From: Sanguibacter inulinus
GTDB taxonomy: Bacteria > Actinomycetota > Actinomycetes > Actinomycetales > Cellulomonadaceae
Direction: 5' to 3'
NCBI RefSeq assembly: GCF_013415325.1
Contig: NZ_JACBYE010000031.1
Location: 1 to 50,081 of the forward strand
Length of the DNA: 50,081 nt
The first letter of the stretch is position 1; every line of letters starts with the position of its first letter. The notes under the pieces were generated by a model. The model was not told the origin of the DNA, searched no databases, and saw nothing but the letters and a program-made list of their open reading frames with translations. The translations under genes and the position numbers were made by a program. Shown here one piece after another: positions 17,911-25,822 of the stretch.

Positions 17911-18050
17911 GGTGCCTTGTGGCGATGAGATCAGGAAACCATGGCGTGCGTGTCGCGGCAACAGCCCTCGGTGCGTCTGATCTGGTACGAGCGTACCACT
18001 TCTGGGGCAGTCAGCAAGAGGCGCGGTGCCGCGGGGCACCGGGAGGTGCT

Positions 18051-18106
18051 GCGCGGGCCTCAGCAGTGACGCGCGGGCCTCAGGCGCAGGGACGCGGGGG
18101 CCTCAG
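18051..18106. repeat. Three copies of a GCGCGGGCCTCAG repeat
   Basis: Copies at 18051-18063 and 18071-18083 are identical; a third at 18094-18106 differs by one base. Period is 20-23 bases. The third copy includes the stop codon (TCA on plus) of the cupredoxin-like gene, so the repeat looks like an amplification of that gene's 3' end. Confidence 0.65.
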
Positions 18107-18603
18107 GCGCCCGTGACCTCGATCGTCAAGGTCATCCCGGCCGCGCGGTGTCCGCTCACGCTGCACCAGCCGTCGAGGTCTTCGTCGACGACCCCGAGGT
18201 CGAGGGTCGCGGACGAGTCGCGCGCCAGCAGCTCGGTCGACAGGTCGTTCTCGAACACGAGGTCGTGCGGCATGGAGTCGGCGTTCGTGGTCTCGAGGAT
18301 CACGTGGGTCCCCGGCTCGACCTCGATCACCGAGGGCTCGAAGCGCATGTCCTTCATAACGACCGAGACCGTCATGGTCCCGTCGGCGGCGACGGTCGTG
18401 CCGCCAGCAGGTTCGGGGTCCGTCGAGCAGCCTCCGAGGGCGGCGACGGCGAAGACCGTCGCGCAGACGGCGACGCGGCCGACGGCAGTCGCGTGGCGGG
18501 GGTGCGAGGCGCGCGGCACGGTCACGCGGCGTGGCCGGGTGTGCCGGCAGAGGCGGTTCGCAGGGTTCAGACGGGTCGAGTGGCGGATATCGCGGTGGAA
18601 CAC
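18103..18603 (-). CDS. Cupredoxin-like lipoprotein
   Basis: Up to 166 residues. A hydrophobic segment VAVCATVFAVAALGGC ends in a lipobox with the lipid-modified Cys, followed by STDPEPAGG and a small beta domain: MTVSVVMKDMRFEPSVIEVEPG, MPHDLVFENDL, and WCSVSGHRAAGMTLTIEV. His, Cys, His and Met in that order (PHD, WCSVSGH, GM) form a type-1 copper site, so it probably binds copper at the outer face of the membrane. Start choice is open: the GTG at 18603 lies exactly where a leaderless transcript from the promoter at 18604-18639 would start but gives a long basic N-terminus; GTG at 18525 gives a more usual signal peptide. Confidence 0.72.
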   Translation of the reverse strand: MFHRDIRHSTRLNPANRLCRHTRPRRVTVPRASHPRHATAVGRVAVCATVFAVAALGGCSTDPEPAGGTTVAADGTMTVSVVMKDMRFEPSVIEVEPGTHVILETTNADSMPHDLVFENDLSTELLARDSSATLDLGVVDEDLDGWCSVSGHRAAGMTLTIEVTGA

Positions 18604-18639
18604 GGCTCTACTGTACGGCGGTGCACGACGGGCTGTCAG
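18604..18639 (-). promoter_or_regulatory. Promoter of the cupredoxin gene, inside the oxidoreductase 3' end
   Basis: On the minus strand CTGACA (18639-18634), an 18-base spacer and TACAGT (18615-18610) make a good housekeeping promoter; start would fall on the GTG at 18603. The TGA inside the -35 box is the stop codon of the upstream oxidoreductase gene. Confidence 0.6.
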
Positions 18640-19808
18640 ACGGCCCAGGGGGCGCCGGCCGCCGCGAAGGTCTGAGACCGGGCTGCCACCCGCTCGCACC
18701 ACTCCTCGACCTCCGTGACGACGGGGCGCCTGTCGCCGCCCTCGCCGACCCAGCGGACCAGGTCCTCCGGGACCCGTCGCGGCGCGGGAGCCGAGCGGAC
18801 CGCCTCGACGACCTGCGTGAAGGCGCCCGCCGCGTCGAGGGAGCACAGCAGCTCGCGCTCGGCACGGTGCTCGCGGACGTCCAGCAGGTCGTCGAGCAAC
18901 GGCACGCGGTCACCCTGGACGAACCGCACGCCCTCGGGCAGCTGCACCTCGACGCGGTCGGTCTCGTAGTAGAGCACCACCCGACCGAGGGTGCCGTAGA
19001 CCGTGATGCGCGACGGCGTGCGGACCGGGGCGCACAGGCTCAGCCCGAAGCCGAAGGTCACGCCGCTCGTCGCGACCACGCGGACCGAGGAGGTGTCGTC
19101 GGCCTCGATCGGGTTGGCATGGAAGAGGTCGACCTCGACCTCCGCGACGTCATCGGTACGACGGACACCGCCGACCCGCAGCGCCGTGGCGACGGCGTGC
19201 GCGAGCGGGTTGGTGACGACGCCGTCGACCACCTCGACGCCGTCCAGGACGCGTCGCCCGGCCCACGGGGCGCGTGCCCAGTAGCTCGCGGGGCGGGTCC
19301 ACGTGCCGACGGTCCCGACGCTGACGACCTCACCGATCTCGCCCGAGGCGACGATGCGCTCGACCTCGGCGACGGCTGTCGAGCCGAAGGTCTGGAACCC
19401 GACCTGGCACAGCTGCCCGGTCTCCTCGACCAGCCTGAGGAGCGTGGCGTGGTCGGCGGCCGACGGGACCGGGGGCTTCTCGAGCATGACGTCGCAACCG
19501 GCCCGCAGCGCCACCTCGGTGATAGGCAGATGGGTGTGGATCGGGGTGGAGACGATCACGACGTCCGGGCGGACGGCCGGGTCCTCGCTCGCGAGGTTCT
19601 CCTCGAGGGTGCGGAACCACGGCGTGCTGTCGGGGAGGTCGTCGAGGCCGGCGGGGTCGTCGGGGGAGACCACGGCGCCGAGCCGCACGCGGCCCTGCGC
19701 GGTGAGGGCTGCGAGGCGCGCCCTGTACGTGGCACCGAAGCCGCGCGGGCCGACGAGGGTGACGGTGTGGACGACGGTGGCGTCGTGCCGGGGAGTCGCG
19801 GTGCTCAT
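18636..19808 (-). CDS. Gfo/Idh/MocA family oxidoreductase
   Basis: A 390-residue NAD(P)-dependent sugar oxidoreductase. Rossmann domain at residues 10-140: TLVGPRGFGATYRARL dinucleotide loop, VVIVSTPIHTHLPI and the EKPP motif (VMLEKPPVPSAADH) carrying the conserved Lys. The C-terminal GFO_IDH_MocA_C-type domain follows with VTNPLAHAVATAL. It is last of a two-gene unit after the DUF6807 gene, whose stop lies 2 bases before this ATG; a GGGAGG sits 9 bases upstream of 19808, favouring this over the ATG at 19817. Substrate unknown; partnership with DUF6807 points to a sugar acid or keto-sugar pathway (inference). Confidence 0.85.
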   Translation of the reverse strand: MSTATPRHDATVVHTVTLVGPRGFGATYRARLAALTAQGRVRLGAVVSPDDPAGLDDLPDSTPWFRTLEENLASEDPAVRPDVVIVSTPIHTHLPITEVALRAGCDVMLEKPPVPSAADHATLLRLVEETGQLCQVGFQTFGSTAVAEVERIVASGEIGEVVSVGTVGTWTRPASYWARAPWAGRRVLDGVEVVDGVVTNPLAHAVATALRVGGVRRTDDVAEVEVDLFHANPIEADDTSSVRVVATSGVTFGFGLSLCAPVRTPSRITVYGTLGRVVLYYETDRVEVQLPEGVRFVQGDRVPLLDDLLDVREHRAERELLCSLDAAGAFTQVVEAVRSAPAPRRVPEDLVRWVGEGGDRRPVVTEVEEWCERVAARSQTFAAAGAPWAV

Positions 19809-19810
19809 GG

Positions 19811-20803
19811 TCAGCATCCTCCCGCGAGGGCCTGGTCTGCGCGGGCGACGAGCTCGGGGACGGCGTGGGGCTCGACGGGGCCGTCAACCAGGACGGCGAC
19901 GAGCTCGAGCGTCAGCTGACGGCCGCGTGGCACGCTCACTCGCTCCGACCATGCCGCGGCCGGGCCTGCTCCGTCGTACTCGGAGGCGCGCAGGAACCAC
20001 GGTCGGCGGTCGGTGTCCGGCTGGACGAGCACGAGGGTCGTGGTGACCGCCTCGGTGCTCTGCACGAAGGCCACCCAGCGCGACGTCGAGCCGTGGGCGA
20101 CCTCCTCGCCGGTGCCGTCCTCGGAGAGCACGACGGTGACGTCCGCGTCGCCCAGGCGCCAGAACAGACCGCCGTACCCAGCGCCGGGGCGTCCGTTGGT
20201 CGCGGGGCTGCCGAGGCTGAGGTCGCGGACGTCGGCGCGCAGCGTGCTGGTCCAGCGGAGCGTCCACGCGTCGCCGAGGGTGCGTGCGGTGAGCGTCCTG
20301 ACCTCGTGCAGGACGGGCGCGTCGTGCTCGTCGTCCCAGGTGAGCAGCTGGACGACGTCGGCACCGGCACGCTCGCGCTCGTCGTCGGTCGAGGGGATGC
20401 GGGTCTCGGTGACCCGCTGGCGACCGTGGTTGGTGAGCAGCGTCGACCCCTGGTCGCGCACAAAGGTGCGACCGCCCCAGAACGAGGTGCCGTCGACGTC
20501 CGGCAGCGCTGCCGAGAGCCCGAGGTGGTGCAGGTGGTCTGCGGGTGCGAGGTCGGTGAGCACTGTGCCGCCGAGCGTCCGGACCGGGTGCAGGAAGGGG
20601 CGGGGGGAGTGCACCCTGTCGACGGTCGAGCCGTGGTCGTAGCGCGCGAGCTCTGCTCCGGCGAGCGTCAGGGTGGTCGCGCCGCGCGTCGGACGCCAGG
20701 TCCCCGCGGCGGGGTCGGCGGTCGCGGTGGCGCGGGCCGTGCTGCTGGTGCTGCCGGGGCTGGCTGTGGCGACGGTACCGCCGGGCTCGATCGTGGGACT
20801 CAT
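19811..20803 (-). CDS. DUF6807 (PmoA-like) family protein
   Basis: A 330-residue protein of the DUF6807 family (PF14100, earlier labelled PmoA although unrelated to particulate methane monooxygenase). After a low-complexity Ser/Thr/Ala N-terminus, a beta-rich core shows FLHPVRTLGGTVLTDL, DHLHHLGLSAALPDV, GTSFWGGRTFV, NHGRQRV and GAGYGGLFWRL. The clustered His/Asp residues in HPVRT, DHLHH and NHG look like an active or metal site. No signal peptide. Family function is not established; it is frequently seen with Gfo/Idh/MocA enzymes, as here. The gene forms an operon with the oxidoreductase and is about 37 percent similar by eye to the C-terminal half of the next gene. Confidence 0.8.
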   Translation of the reverse strand: MSPTIEPGGTVATASPGSTSSTARATATADPAAGTWRPTRGATTLTLAGAELARYDHGSTVDRVHSPRPFLHPVRTLGGTVLTDLAPADHLHHLGLSAALPDVDGTSFWGGRTFVRDQGSTLLTNHGRQRVTETRIPSTDDERERAGADVVQLLTWDDEHDAPVLHEVRTLTARTLGDAWTLRWTSTLRADVRDLSLGSPATNGRPGAGYGGLFWRLGDADVTVVLSEDGTGEEVAHGSTSRWVAFVQSTEAVTTTLVLVQPDTDRRPWFLRASEYDGAGPAAAWSERVSVPRGRQLTLELVAVLVDGPVEPHAVPELVARADQALAGGC

Positions 20804-20842
20804 GGGTGCCTCGCTCCGTTGCGTGGTGATGACGACGCGGCA

Positions 20843-20848
20843 AGCGTA
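20843..20848 (-). promoter_or_regulatory. -10 box of the DUF6807/oxidoreductase operon
   Basis: TACGCT on the minus strand, preceded by TGGGA. The perfect operator at 20853-20866 lies immediately upstream, in the spacer position, so a bound repressor would block polymerase directly. Confidence 0.45.
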
Positions 20849-20852
20849 TCCC

Positions 20853-20866
20853 AGAAACCGGTTTCT
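20853..20866. promoter_or_regulatory. LacI-type operator, perfect copy
   Basis: AGAAACCGGTTTCT is a perfect 14-base palindrome with the central CG typical of LacI-family operators. It lies 50 bases upstream of the DUF6807 gene and 53 bases downstream of the LacI-DUF6807 fusion gene. Best copy of a six-member set in this window. Confidence 0.8.
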
Positions 20867-20918
20867 CAGAAGGCGGCAGAAGCCGTGCCTGTGGGCCGAG
20901 CCGCGCCGTCCAGCCCGG

Positions 20919-22976
20919 TCAGACGGCCAGCACGCGCTCCGCGAGCTCGTCACCCTCGTCGGGGAGGATGCGCCTGTCGAGCATGAGCCCGACGAGGTCG
21001 AGGCGCAGCGACCGGCCGGACTCGACCCTGAGTGCCGTGTCCCAGGCGAGGGCCGGTCCGGCTCCGGGGAAGGTCGCGGCCCGCACGAACCACGGCGCCG
21101 GGTCGCCGGGCTGGGCGAGCAGGAGCGTCGTCCAACGGTCCCCGCGCCGCTGCGTGAGCGCGAGCCACGGAGACCTGGACCCGTGGGCCGCTCGCTCGCC
21201 CTCGCCGTCGTGGCTCAGCACGTGCGTCTCGTCGGCCGTGGAGAGGCGCCAGAAGAGTCCGCCGTACCCGGCTCCAGGGCGGCCGGCAGCCCCGGGGCTC
21301 GTGATGGTGAGGTCGCCGTGGTCGGCGACGAGGTCGCTCGTCCAGCGCAGCGCCCAGCCGTCGAGGTCCGCCAGGAGCGAGCCGCGCAGGGTCCGTCGCT
21401 CGGTCAGCAGGGGATCGCCGTGCTGGTCGAGCCACGCGACGGTGTCGTCGAGCGTGGGCCCGGGGGTCTCGGCGAGCGCCGTCGCCGTCGACACCTGCTG
21501 GCCGTGGTTGGCCAGGAGCGTCGGCCCGACGTCCCTGACGAAGGTCCGCCCTCCCCAGAAGCTCGTGCCGTTGACGTCGGGGATGGCGACCGAGAAGCCG
21601 TAGTGGTGGCGGTGGTCCACGGGGCTGGTCTCGGTCATGAGCGCGCCGGCGAGCGTGCGCACGGGGTGCAGGTGCGGTCGTGGTGCGTGGACGGCGGGGA
21701 CACCCTGGCCTGTCGTGTAGCGGGCCAGCGCGACGTCGCCGCTGTCGAGCACGACGGCCTGGCCGTCGAGGCGCCACGTGAGGGTGCCGCCGGGGGCGTG
21801 GTCGGTCGTGCTGCCCGCGGTGCCTGCCGCTGCACGGGCTGCGGGGTCTGCCGTGGCGTCCTCGGTGGACCGGGTCGTGCTGGCTGGCACGGTGGGTCCC
21901 GCGTCGGCCTTCGGGCTGTCGACGAGGGACCCCTCGCTGGCGGGCAGCCGGGCCGGCACCGGTCCGGTGCTCGCCCGCACCTCGAGACGCGGCTCGAAGC
22001 GGGTGATCTCGGCTGCTGTCGCCGCGCCGGTGATGACGTCCTGGAGCCGGTGCCACGCGTGCCGCCCGAGCTCGGCCTGCGGGATCGCGAGCGTGGTGAG
22101 CGACGGCGTCGCGTACCGGGCGAGCTCGATGTCGTCGCAGCCGACGATCGAGATGTCGTCGGGCACGGCCACGCCGGTCTCGTTGAGCCTGGACAGCAGC
22201 CCGAAGGCGACGAGGTCGTTGAAGGCGACCACGGCCGTCGCGCGCGTGGCGAGGACCTCCTCGACGACGGCGTACCCGTCCCCGACGGTCGGTCCGCACT
22301 CGAGGATCGTGAGGTCGATCTCCGGGTGCACGAGGCGCGCCTCGGTGAGCCCCGCGAGCCGCCAGGAGTTGGAGGCCGAGCGGGCCGGTCCGGAGAGGTA
22401 GACGAGCCGCGTGTGGCCGAGGGAGACGAGGTGGTCGACCACTGCGCGCATGCCGCGGACGTAGTCGACGGACACGCTCGGCGCCTGCCCCTGCGGGGCC
22501 GTCCGGTTCACGAGGACGGCGGGTCCGACCTGCGGGAGCAGCTCGGCGAGGACGTCGTCGGGCATCCGCGGTGACACGAGCACGAGGGCGTCGCAGCGCT
22601 GACGGGCCTCGAGGGCGATCTCGGCCTCGTCGTCGGTGGACTCGCCGGTGTCGGCGACCAGCACCCTGTAGCCCTCGGGGGCGGCGGCGCTCGTGACTCC
22701 GCGGAGGATCTGCTGGAACATCGGGTTGCCGAGGTCGGGGACCACGAGGGCGATCGTGTTGGTCCGGCCCAGGGACAGCGAGCGGGCGACGTTGCTGGGC
22801 CTGTACCGCAGGCGGGTCGCGGCGGCCTCGACGCGCTGCGCGATGTCGGCGGCGACGGTCGCCCGGCCGTTCATCACGCGTGAGACCGTGGCCCTCGAGA
22901 CCCCTGCAGCGTCGGCGACGTCACCGATGGTGGCAGCGCCCGAGCGTCGTCGTGGTCCCGCGTCTGCTGTGGCCAT
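20919..22976 (-). CDS. LacI-family regulator fused to a DUF6807 domain
   Basis: One uninterrupted 685-residue frame with two complete modules. Residues 13-65: LacI helix-turn-helix (TIGDVADAAGVSRATVSRVMNG, then YRPSNVARSL hinge). Residues 70-335: periplasmic-binding-like effector domain (TIALVVPDLGNPMFQQIL, VAFNDLVAFGLLSRL, ISIVGCDDIELARY). Residues 340-397: Ala/Ser/Thr/Pro linker. Residues 398-680: full DUF6807 domain with HLHPVRTLAGALMTE, DHRHHYGFSVAIPDV, GTSFWGGRTFV and NHG motifs. Start ATG 22976 has CAGGAG 9 bases upstream; an ATG at 23033 lies in the operator and is rejected. A normal LacI regulator ends near 340. Probably represses its own promoter and the six AGAAACCGGTTTCT-type sites; the fused domain might sense or convert the inducer (inference). 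Confidence 0.88.
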   Translation of the reverse strand: MATADAGPRRRSGAATIGDVADAAGVSRATVSRVMNGRATVAADIAQRVEAAATRLRYRPSNVARSLSLGRTNTIALVVPDLGNPMFQQILRGVTSAAAPEGYRVLVADTGESTDDEAEIALEARQRCDALVLVSPRMPDDVLAELLPQVGPAVLVNRTAPQGQAPSVSVDYVRGMRAVVDHLVSLGHTRLVYLSGPARSASNSWRLAGLTEARLVHPEIDLTILECGPTVGDGYAVVEEVLATRATAVVAFNDLVAFGLLSRLNETGVAVPDDISIVGCDDIELARYATPSLTTLAIPQAELGRHAWHRLQDVITGAATAAEITRFEPRLEVRASTGPVPARLPASEGSLVDSPKADAGPTVPASTTRSTEDATADPAARAAAGTAGSTTDHAPGGTLTWRLDGQAVVLDSGDVALARYTTGQGVPAVHAPRPHLHPVRTLAGALMTETSPVDHRHHYGFSVAIPDVNGTSFWGGRTFVRDVGPTLLANHGQQVSTATALAETPGPTLDDTVAWLDQHGDPLLTERRTLRGSLLADLDGWALRWTSDLVADHGDLTITSPGAAGRPGAGYGGLFWRLSTADETHVLSHDGEGERAAHGSRSPWLALTQRRGDRWTTLLLAQPGDPAPWFVRAATFPGAGPALAWDTALRVESGRSLRLDLVGLMLDRRILPDEGDELAERVLAV

Positions 22977-23021
22977 CGCTCGTTCTCCTGCGTCGTCGTG
23001 CCGCGCCTCGGCTGGGTCTTG

Positions 23022-23027
23022 AAGGTA
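23022..23027 (-). promoter_or_regulatory. -10 box of the LacI-DUF6807 gene
   Basis: TACCTT on the minus strand, 8 bases downstream of the operator at 23035-23048. Transcription would start near 23015, giving a leader of about 40 bases. Confidence 0.4.
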
Positions 23028-23034
23028 CACCACG

Positions 23035-23048
23035 GGAAATCGGTTCCT
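23035..23048. promoter_or_regulatory. LacI-type operator, autoregulatory copy
   Basis: GGAAATCGGTTCCT matches 11 of 14 positions of AGAAACCGGTTTCT. It lies just upstream of the fusion gene's -10 box, suggesting weak autorepression. Confidence 0.55.
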
Positions 23049-23114
23049 CAGGTCCTCTGGCCTGGGGCCGCGCGTCTCGTCGCCGAGGTCCCCGCGGCCG
23101 CGCCGACCTCGGGC

Positions 23115-23834
23115 CTACCGGGTGCGCAGCGCGGACCGCTGGTTCCCGTCCGCGTCGAAGTTCTCGGGCGCGAGCCAGGCCTCGAAGCCCTTCTTGGCCT
23201 GCGGCCAGTCTCGGTCGAGGACCGAGAGCCACGTCGTGTCGCGGTTGCGCCCCTGGTAGACCACGGCCTGGCGGAACGTGCCCTCGTAGGTGAAGCCCAG
23301 GCGCTCGGCGGCCCGGCGGGACGGGGCGTTGAGGCTGTCGCACTTCCACTCGTAGCGGCGGTAGCCCAGCTCGTCGAAGACGTAGCGCATGAGCAGGAAG
23401 TGCGCCTCGGTCGACAGCGGCGTGCGCTGCATGGCGCGGGAGAAGACCACCCACCCCACCTCGACAGCACCGTTGCTCGGGTCCTGCCTCATGAGCGCGA
23501 GGGTCCCGACGGCCCGTCCGGTCGAGGCGTCGACGACTGCGTAGTGCCACGGGTCGTCGTTCTGAGCCTGCCGGCGTGCCCAGTCGCGGTACTGCTCGCG
23601 TGAGCCGAACGGTCCGACCGGGAGGTAGGTCCAGTCGCTGTCGTCAGGGGCTGCGGAGTACGTGGCGTAGAGGTCGTCGGCATGACGTTCGACGTCGAGA
23701 CGCTCGAGCGTGCAGTACCGGCCGCGCAGCTGGTCGGCGGCCGGTCGTGGCCGAGGGGTCCAGCCGGGCAGGGCCGGACCGATGGGCTGGCCGTGCTCGT
23801 TCGTCCTGGGTGTGCCGGTGTTCTGCGCGCTCAT
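23115..23834 (-). CDS. GNAT family N-acetyltransferase
   Basis: A 239-residue acetyltransferase of the RimJ/RimL-like (Acetyltransf_3) group. Seen: LRGRYCTLERLDVERHADDL at the start of the fold, VGTLALMRQDPSNGAVEVGWVVFS (beta strand 4 region), then LGYRRYEWKCDSLNAPSRRAAERLGFTYEGTFRQA, the acetyl-CoA pyrophosphate loop and the family's typical C-terminal segment. Substrate unknown. The ATG at 23834 has no ribosome binding site but lies 6 bases after a TAGCCT -10 box (23846-23841), which suggests a leaderless transcript. It is unrelated in role to the surrounding sugar genes as far as can be seen. Confidence 0.87.
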   Translation of the reverse strand: MSAQNTGTPRTNEHGQPIGPALPGWTPRPRPAADQLRGRYCTLERLDVERHADDLYATYSAAPDDSDWTYLPVGPFGSREQYRDWARRQAQNDDPWHYAVVDASTGRAVGTLALMRQDPSNGAVEVGWVVFSRAMQRTPLSTEAHFLLMRYVFDELGYRRYEWKCDSLNAPSRRAAERLGFTYEGTFRQAVVYQGRNRDTTWLSVLDRDWPQAKKGFEAWLAPENFDADGNQRSALRTR

Positions 23835-23840
23835 GGATCA

Positions 23841-23846
23841 AGGCTA
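23841..23846 (-). promoter_or_regulatory. -10 box of leaderless GNAT transcript
   Basis: TAGCCT on the minus strand ends six bases before the ATG at 23834; same spacing as three other leaderless candidates in this window. Confidence 0.45.
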
Positions 23847-24041
23847 CGAGGGCGGTGGTCTCTCGTTGACGGGGCACGAGATCGGACCTGACGCGCCAGC
23901 ACGAGGTGACCGGGCGCGGCTGCCTGCCGGTCAGTCCCCGATGACGCCCTGGAGGTCGACGGCCGCCTGGATCGAGGTGATCGTCTCCTGCACGTGCAGG
24001 CCGGCGCCCTGTCGCGACTGGGCGGATGCCCGGTCGTCGCG

Positions 24042-25736
24042 TCAGAGGGCGAGGTTCACCGAGAACGGTCCGAAGGTGGCTCGTGCGCTCGACCCTGACG
24101 CGTCGAGGGCAGGCGGCCCGACGGGACCGCAGGCGAACAGGCCGAGCTCTGCGCCGATCCAGCGGCCCTCCCTGGCTGTGAAGGTCTGCTCTGCCTCCTG
24201 CCACGGTCCCTGTCCGAGCCGCCACGAGAAGGTGACCTCGCCGTCAGCGGCCGTCGACGACCGCAGGCCGAGGGCGACCGGTGCCTCAGCCTCCACGTGC
24301 TGGTCGAGCAGGACGGGTGCGTGGAGATCGCGTTCTGCGGGGCCGGCGTCGCCCGCCTCGTCAGGGTCGACGCTCTCGCGGCACACGAGGTGCGTGACGC
24401 CGTCGGTGACCTCGATGCCGATCCAGGCGTAGGCAGTCCCGAGGACGACCAGCCCTGCTCGGTGGTCCGGCGTGCTGGAGACTCCGGGACCACCGGGGAG
24501 GCCGACCGCGAGCAGCAGGCTCGTCGTCGCCGTGTGCGGGGTGCCGGGGAGCTGTTGACCGAGCACCGCGGGGACCTCGCGCAGGGAGCCGCGGTCGACG
24601 GGCTCGATGCTCAGCCGGACGACGCCGTCTCCGTCGAGACGGGCCCAGTGCTCGGACGGGTTCGCCTGCCAGTGCCACCGCGGTGCGAGCGTGGTCGCGC
24701 GGAAGTCGTCGTCGCGGGACGGCTCGGAGGCCGCGCGGTCGACCACCGGGCCCGTGGCTCCACGCGTGGCCGAGGGGGTGAGCGGTACCTGGTCGGGACG
24801 GTCGGCCTGGTCGCCGCCGCCAGCAGGACCCGCGCTCCCCGGCATCGCGTGCGTCCGCGCAGGGTTCCCCGCGTGGGCCTCGTCGTCGGTCGTCGCGCCG
24901 ATGCGCGGCCACCCGTCTGGCTGCCACACCATCGGCTGCAGGTGCACGACCCGGCCGTAGGGGCCGCGGTCCTGGAAGTGCACGAACCAGTCGGTCCCGT
25001 CGGTCGCCTCGACCCAGGCGCCCTGGTGCGGTCCGTTGACGTCGCTCGGGCCCTGCTCGAGGACGGTCCTGTGCTCGTAGGGACCGCGGACGTCACGCGA
25101 CCTGAAGGCGTACTGCCACCCCGTCGCGACGCCGCCACCCGGCGCGAAGATCCAGTACCAGCCGTCGCGGCGGTGCATCTTCGGCCCCTCGAGCGTGCTG
25201 CACCCAGGGATCGCGTCCCCGTCGACGACAGTGCTCGACGGACCGACCACCGAGCGAAGGCCTGCGTCGACCTCGACGAGGGTCAGGCGGTTCTTCGCGC
25301 CGCTGCGGCTCTTGGCCCAGCCGTGCACCAGGTAGGTGCGGCCGTCGTCGTCCCAGAGCGGGCACGGGTCGATGATCCCTCGGCCGGCGAGCAGCAGGTG
25401 CGGGGCGCTCCACGGTCCTCGTGGATCTGTCGCCGTGAGCACGTAGATGCCGTGGTCGGGGTCTGGGTAGGTGAGGTAGAACGTCCCGTCGTGGTGGCGC
25501 AGGCTGGGTGCCCACACACCCCCGCCGTGCCGAGGCAGGCTGAAGTGGTCGAGGGGCGGGAGCGCGGACAGAGCATTGGTCACGTGCTCCCACGTCACGA
25601 GGTCACGGGAGTGCAGGACCGGGAGGCCGGGTGCGCGGTTGAAGCTCGAGGCGACGAGGTAGTAGTCGTCCCCGACCCGGACCACGTCGGGGTCGGGCCA
25701 GTCGGCGTCGAGCACGGGGTTCGTGTAGGTGGTCAT
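24042..25736 (-). CDS. Glycoside hydrolase family 43 protein
   Basis: A 564-residue enzyme without signal peptide, so it acts on imported oligosaccharides. N-terminal five-bladed beta-propeller (about 1-300): NPVLDADWPDPDVV with the general-base Asp (Asp15), GIIDPCPLWDDDGR with the pKa-setting Asp near 123, and STLEGPKMHRRDGWYW with the general-acid Glu near 183. After a Gly/Ala/Pro linker a C-terminal beta-sandwich of the GH43_C2 type runs from about 355 to 564 (PRWHWQANPSEHWARLDG to ATFGPFSV). Family members are beta-xylosidases, arabinofuranosidases or exo-galactanases; the RG-I setting suggests side-chain trimming. Divergent from the binding-protein gene with LacI-type operators between. 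Confidence 0.9.
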   Translation of the reverse strand: MTTYTNPVLDADWPDPDVVRVGDDYYLVASSFNRAPGLPVLHSRDLVTWEHVTNALSALPPLDHFSLPRHGGGVWAPSLRHHDGTFYLTYPDPDHGIYVLTATDPRGPWSAPHLLLAGRGIIDPCPLWDDDGRTYLVHGWAKSRSGAKNRLTLVEVDAGLRSVVGPSSTVVDGDAIPGCSTLEGPKMHRRDGWYWIFAPGGGVATGWQYAFRSRDVRGPYEHRTVLEQGPSDVNGPHQGAWVEATDGTDWFVHFQDRGPYGRVVHLQPMVWQPDGWPRIGATTDDEAHAGNPARTHAMPGSAGPAGGGDQADRPDQVPLTPSATRGATGPVVDRAASEPSRDDDFRATTLAPRWHWQANPSEHWARLDGDGVVRLSIEPVDRGSLREVPAVLGQQLPGTPHTATTSLLLAVGLPGGPGVSSTPDHRAGLVVLGTAYAWIGIEVTDGVTHLVCRESVDPDEAGDAGPAERDLHAPVLLDQHVEAEAPVALGLRSSTAADGEVTFSWRLGQGPWQEAEQTFTAREGRWIGAELGLFACGPVGPPALDASGSSARATFGPFSVNLAL

Positions 25737-25801
25737 CTCGGGCTCCTCGGCGCGGGCGGGCTGTCTGGACCGGCTCTGGTCACGATGTCGGCACGACTAT
25801 G

Positions 25802-25815
25802 GGAAACCGGTTCCC
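25802..25815. promoter_or_regulatory. LacI-type operator (GH43 side)
   Basis: GGAAACCGGTTCCC, 11 of 14 positions of AGAAACCGGTTTCT, 65 bases upstream of the GH43 start. Its centre is 34 bases from that of the next operator. Confidence 0.6.
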
Positions 25816-25822
25816 TGCATGG

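Noticed and set aside
23028-23033. ATG at 23033 as start of the LacI-DUF6807 gene
   Set aside because: It would begin upstream of the presumed -10 box and next to the operator; ATG 22976 has a ribosome binding site and leads into the helix-turn-helix at the normal distance.
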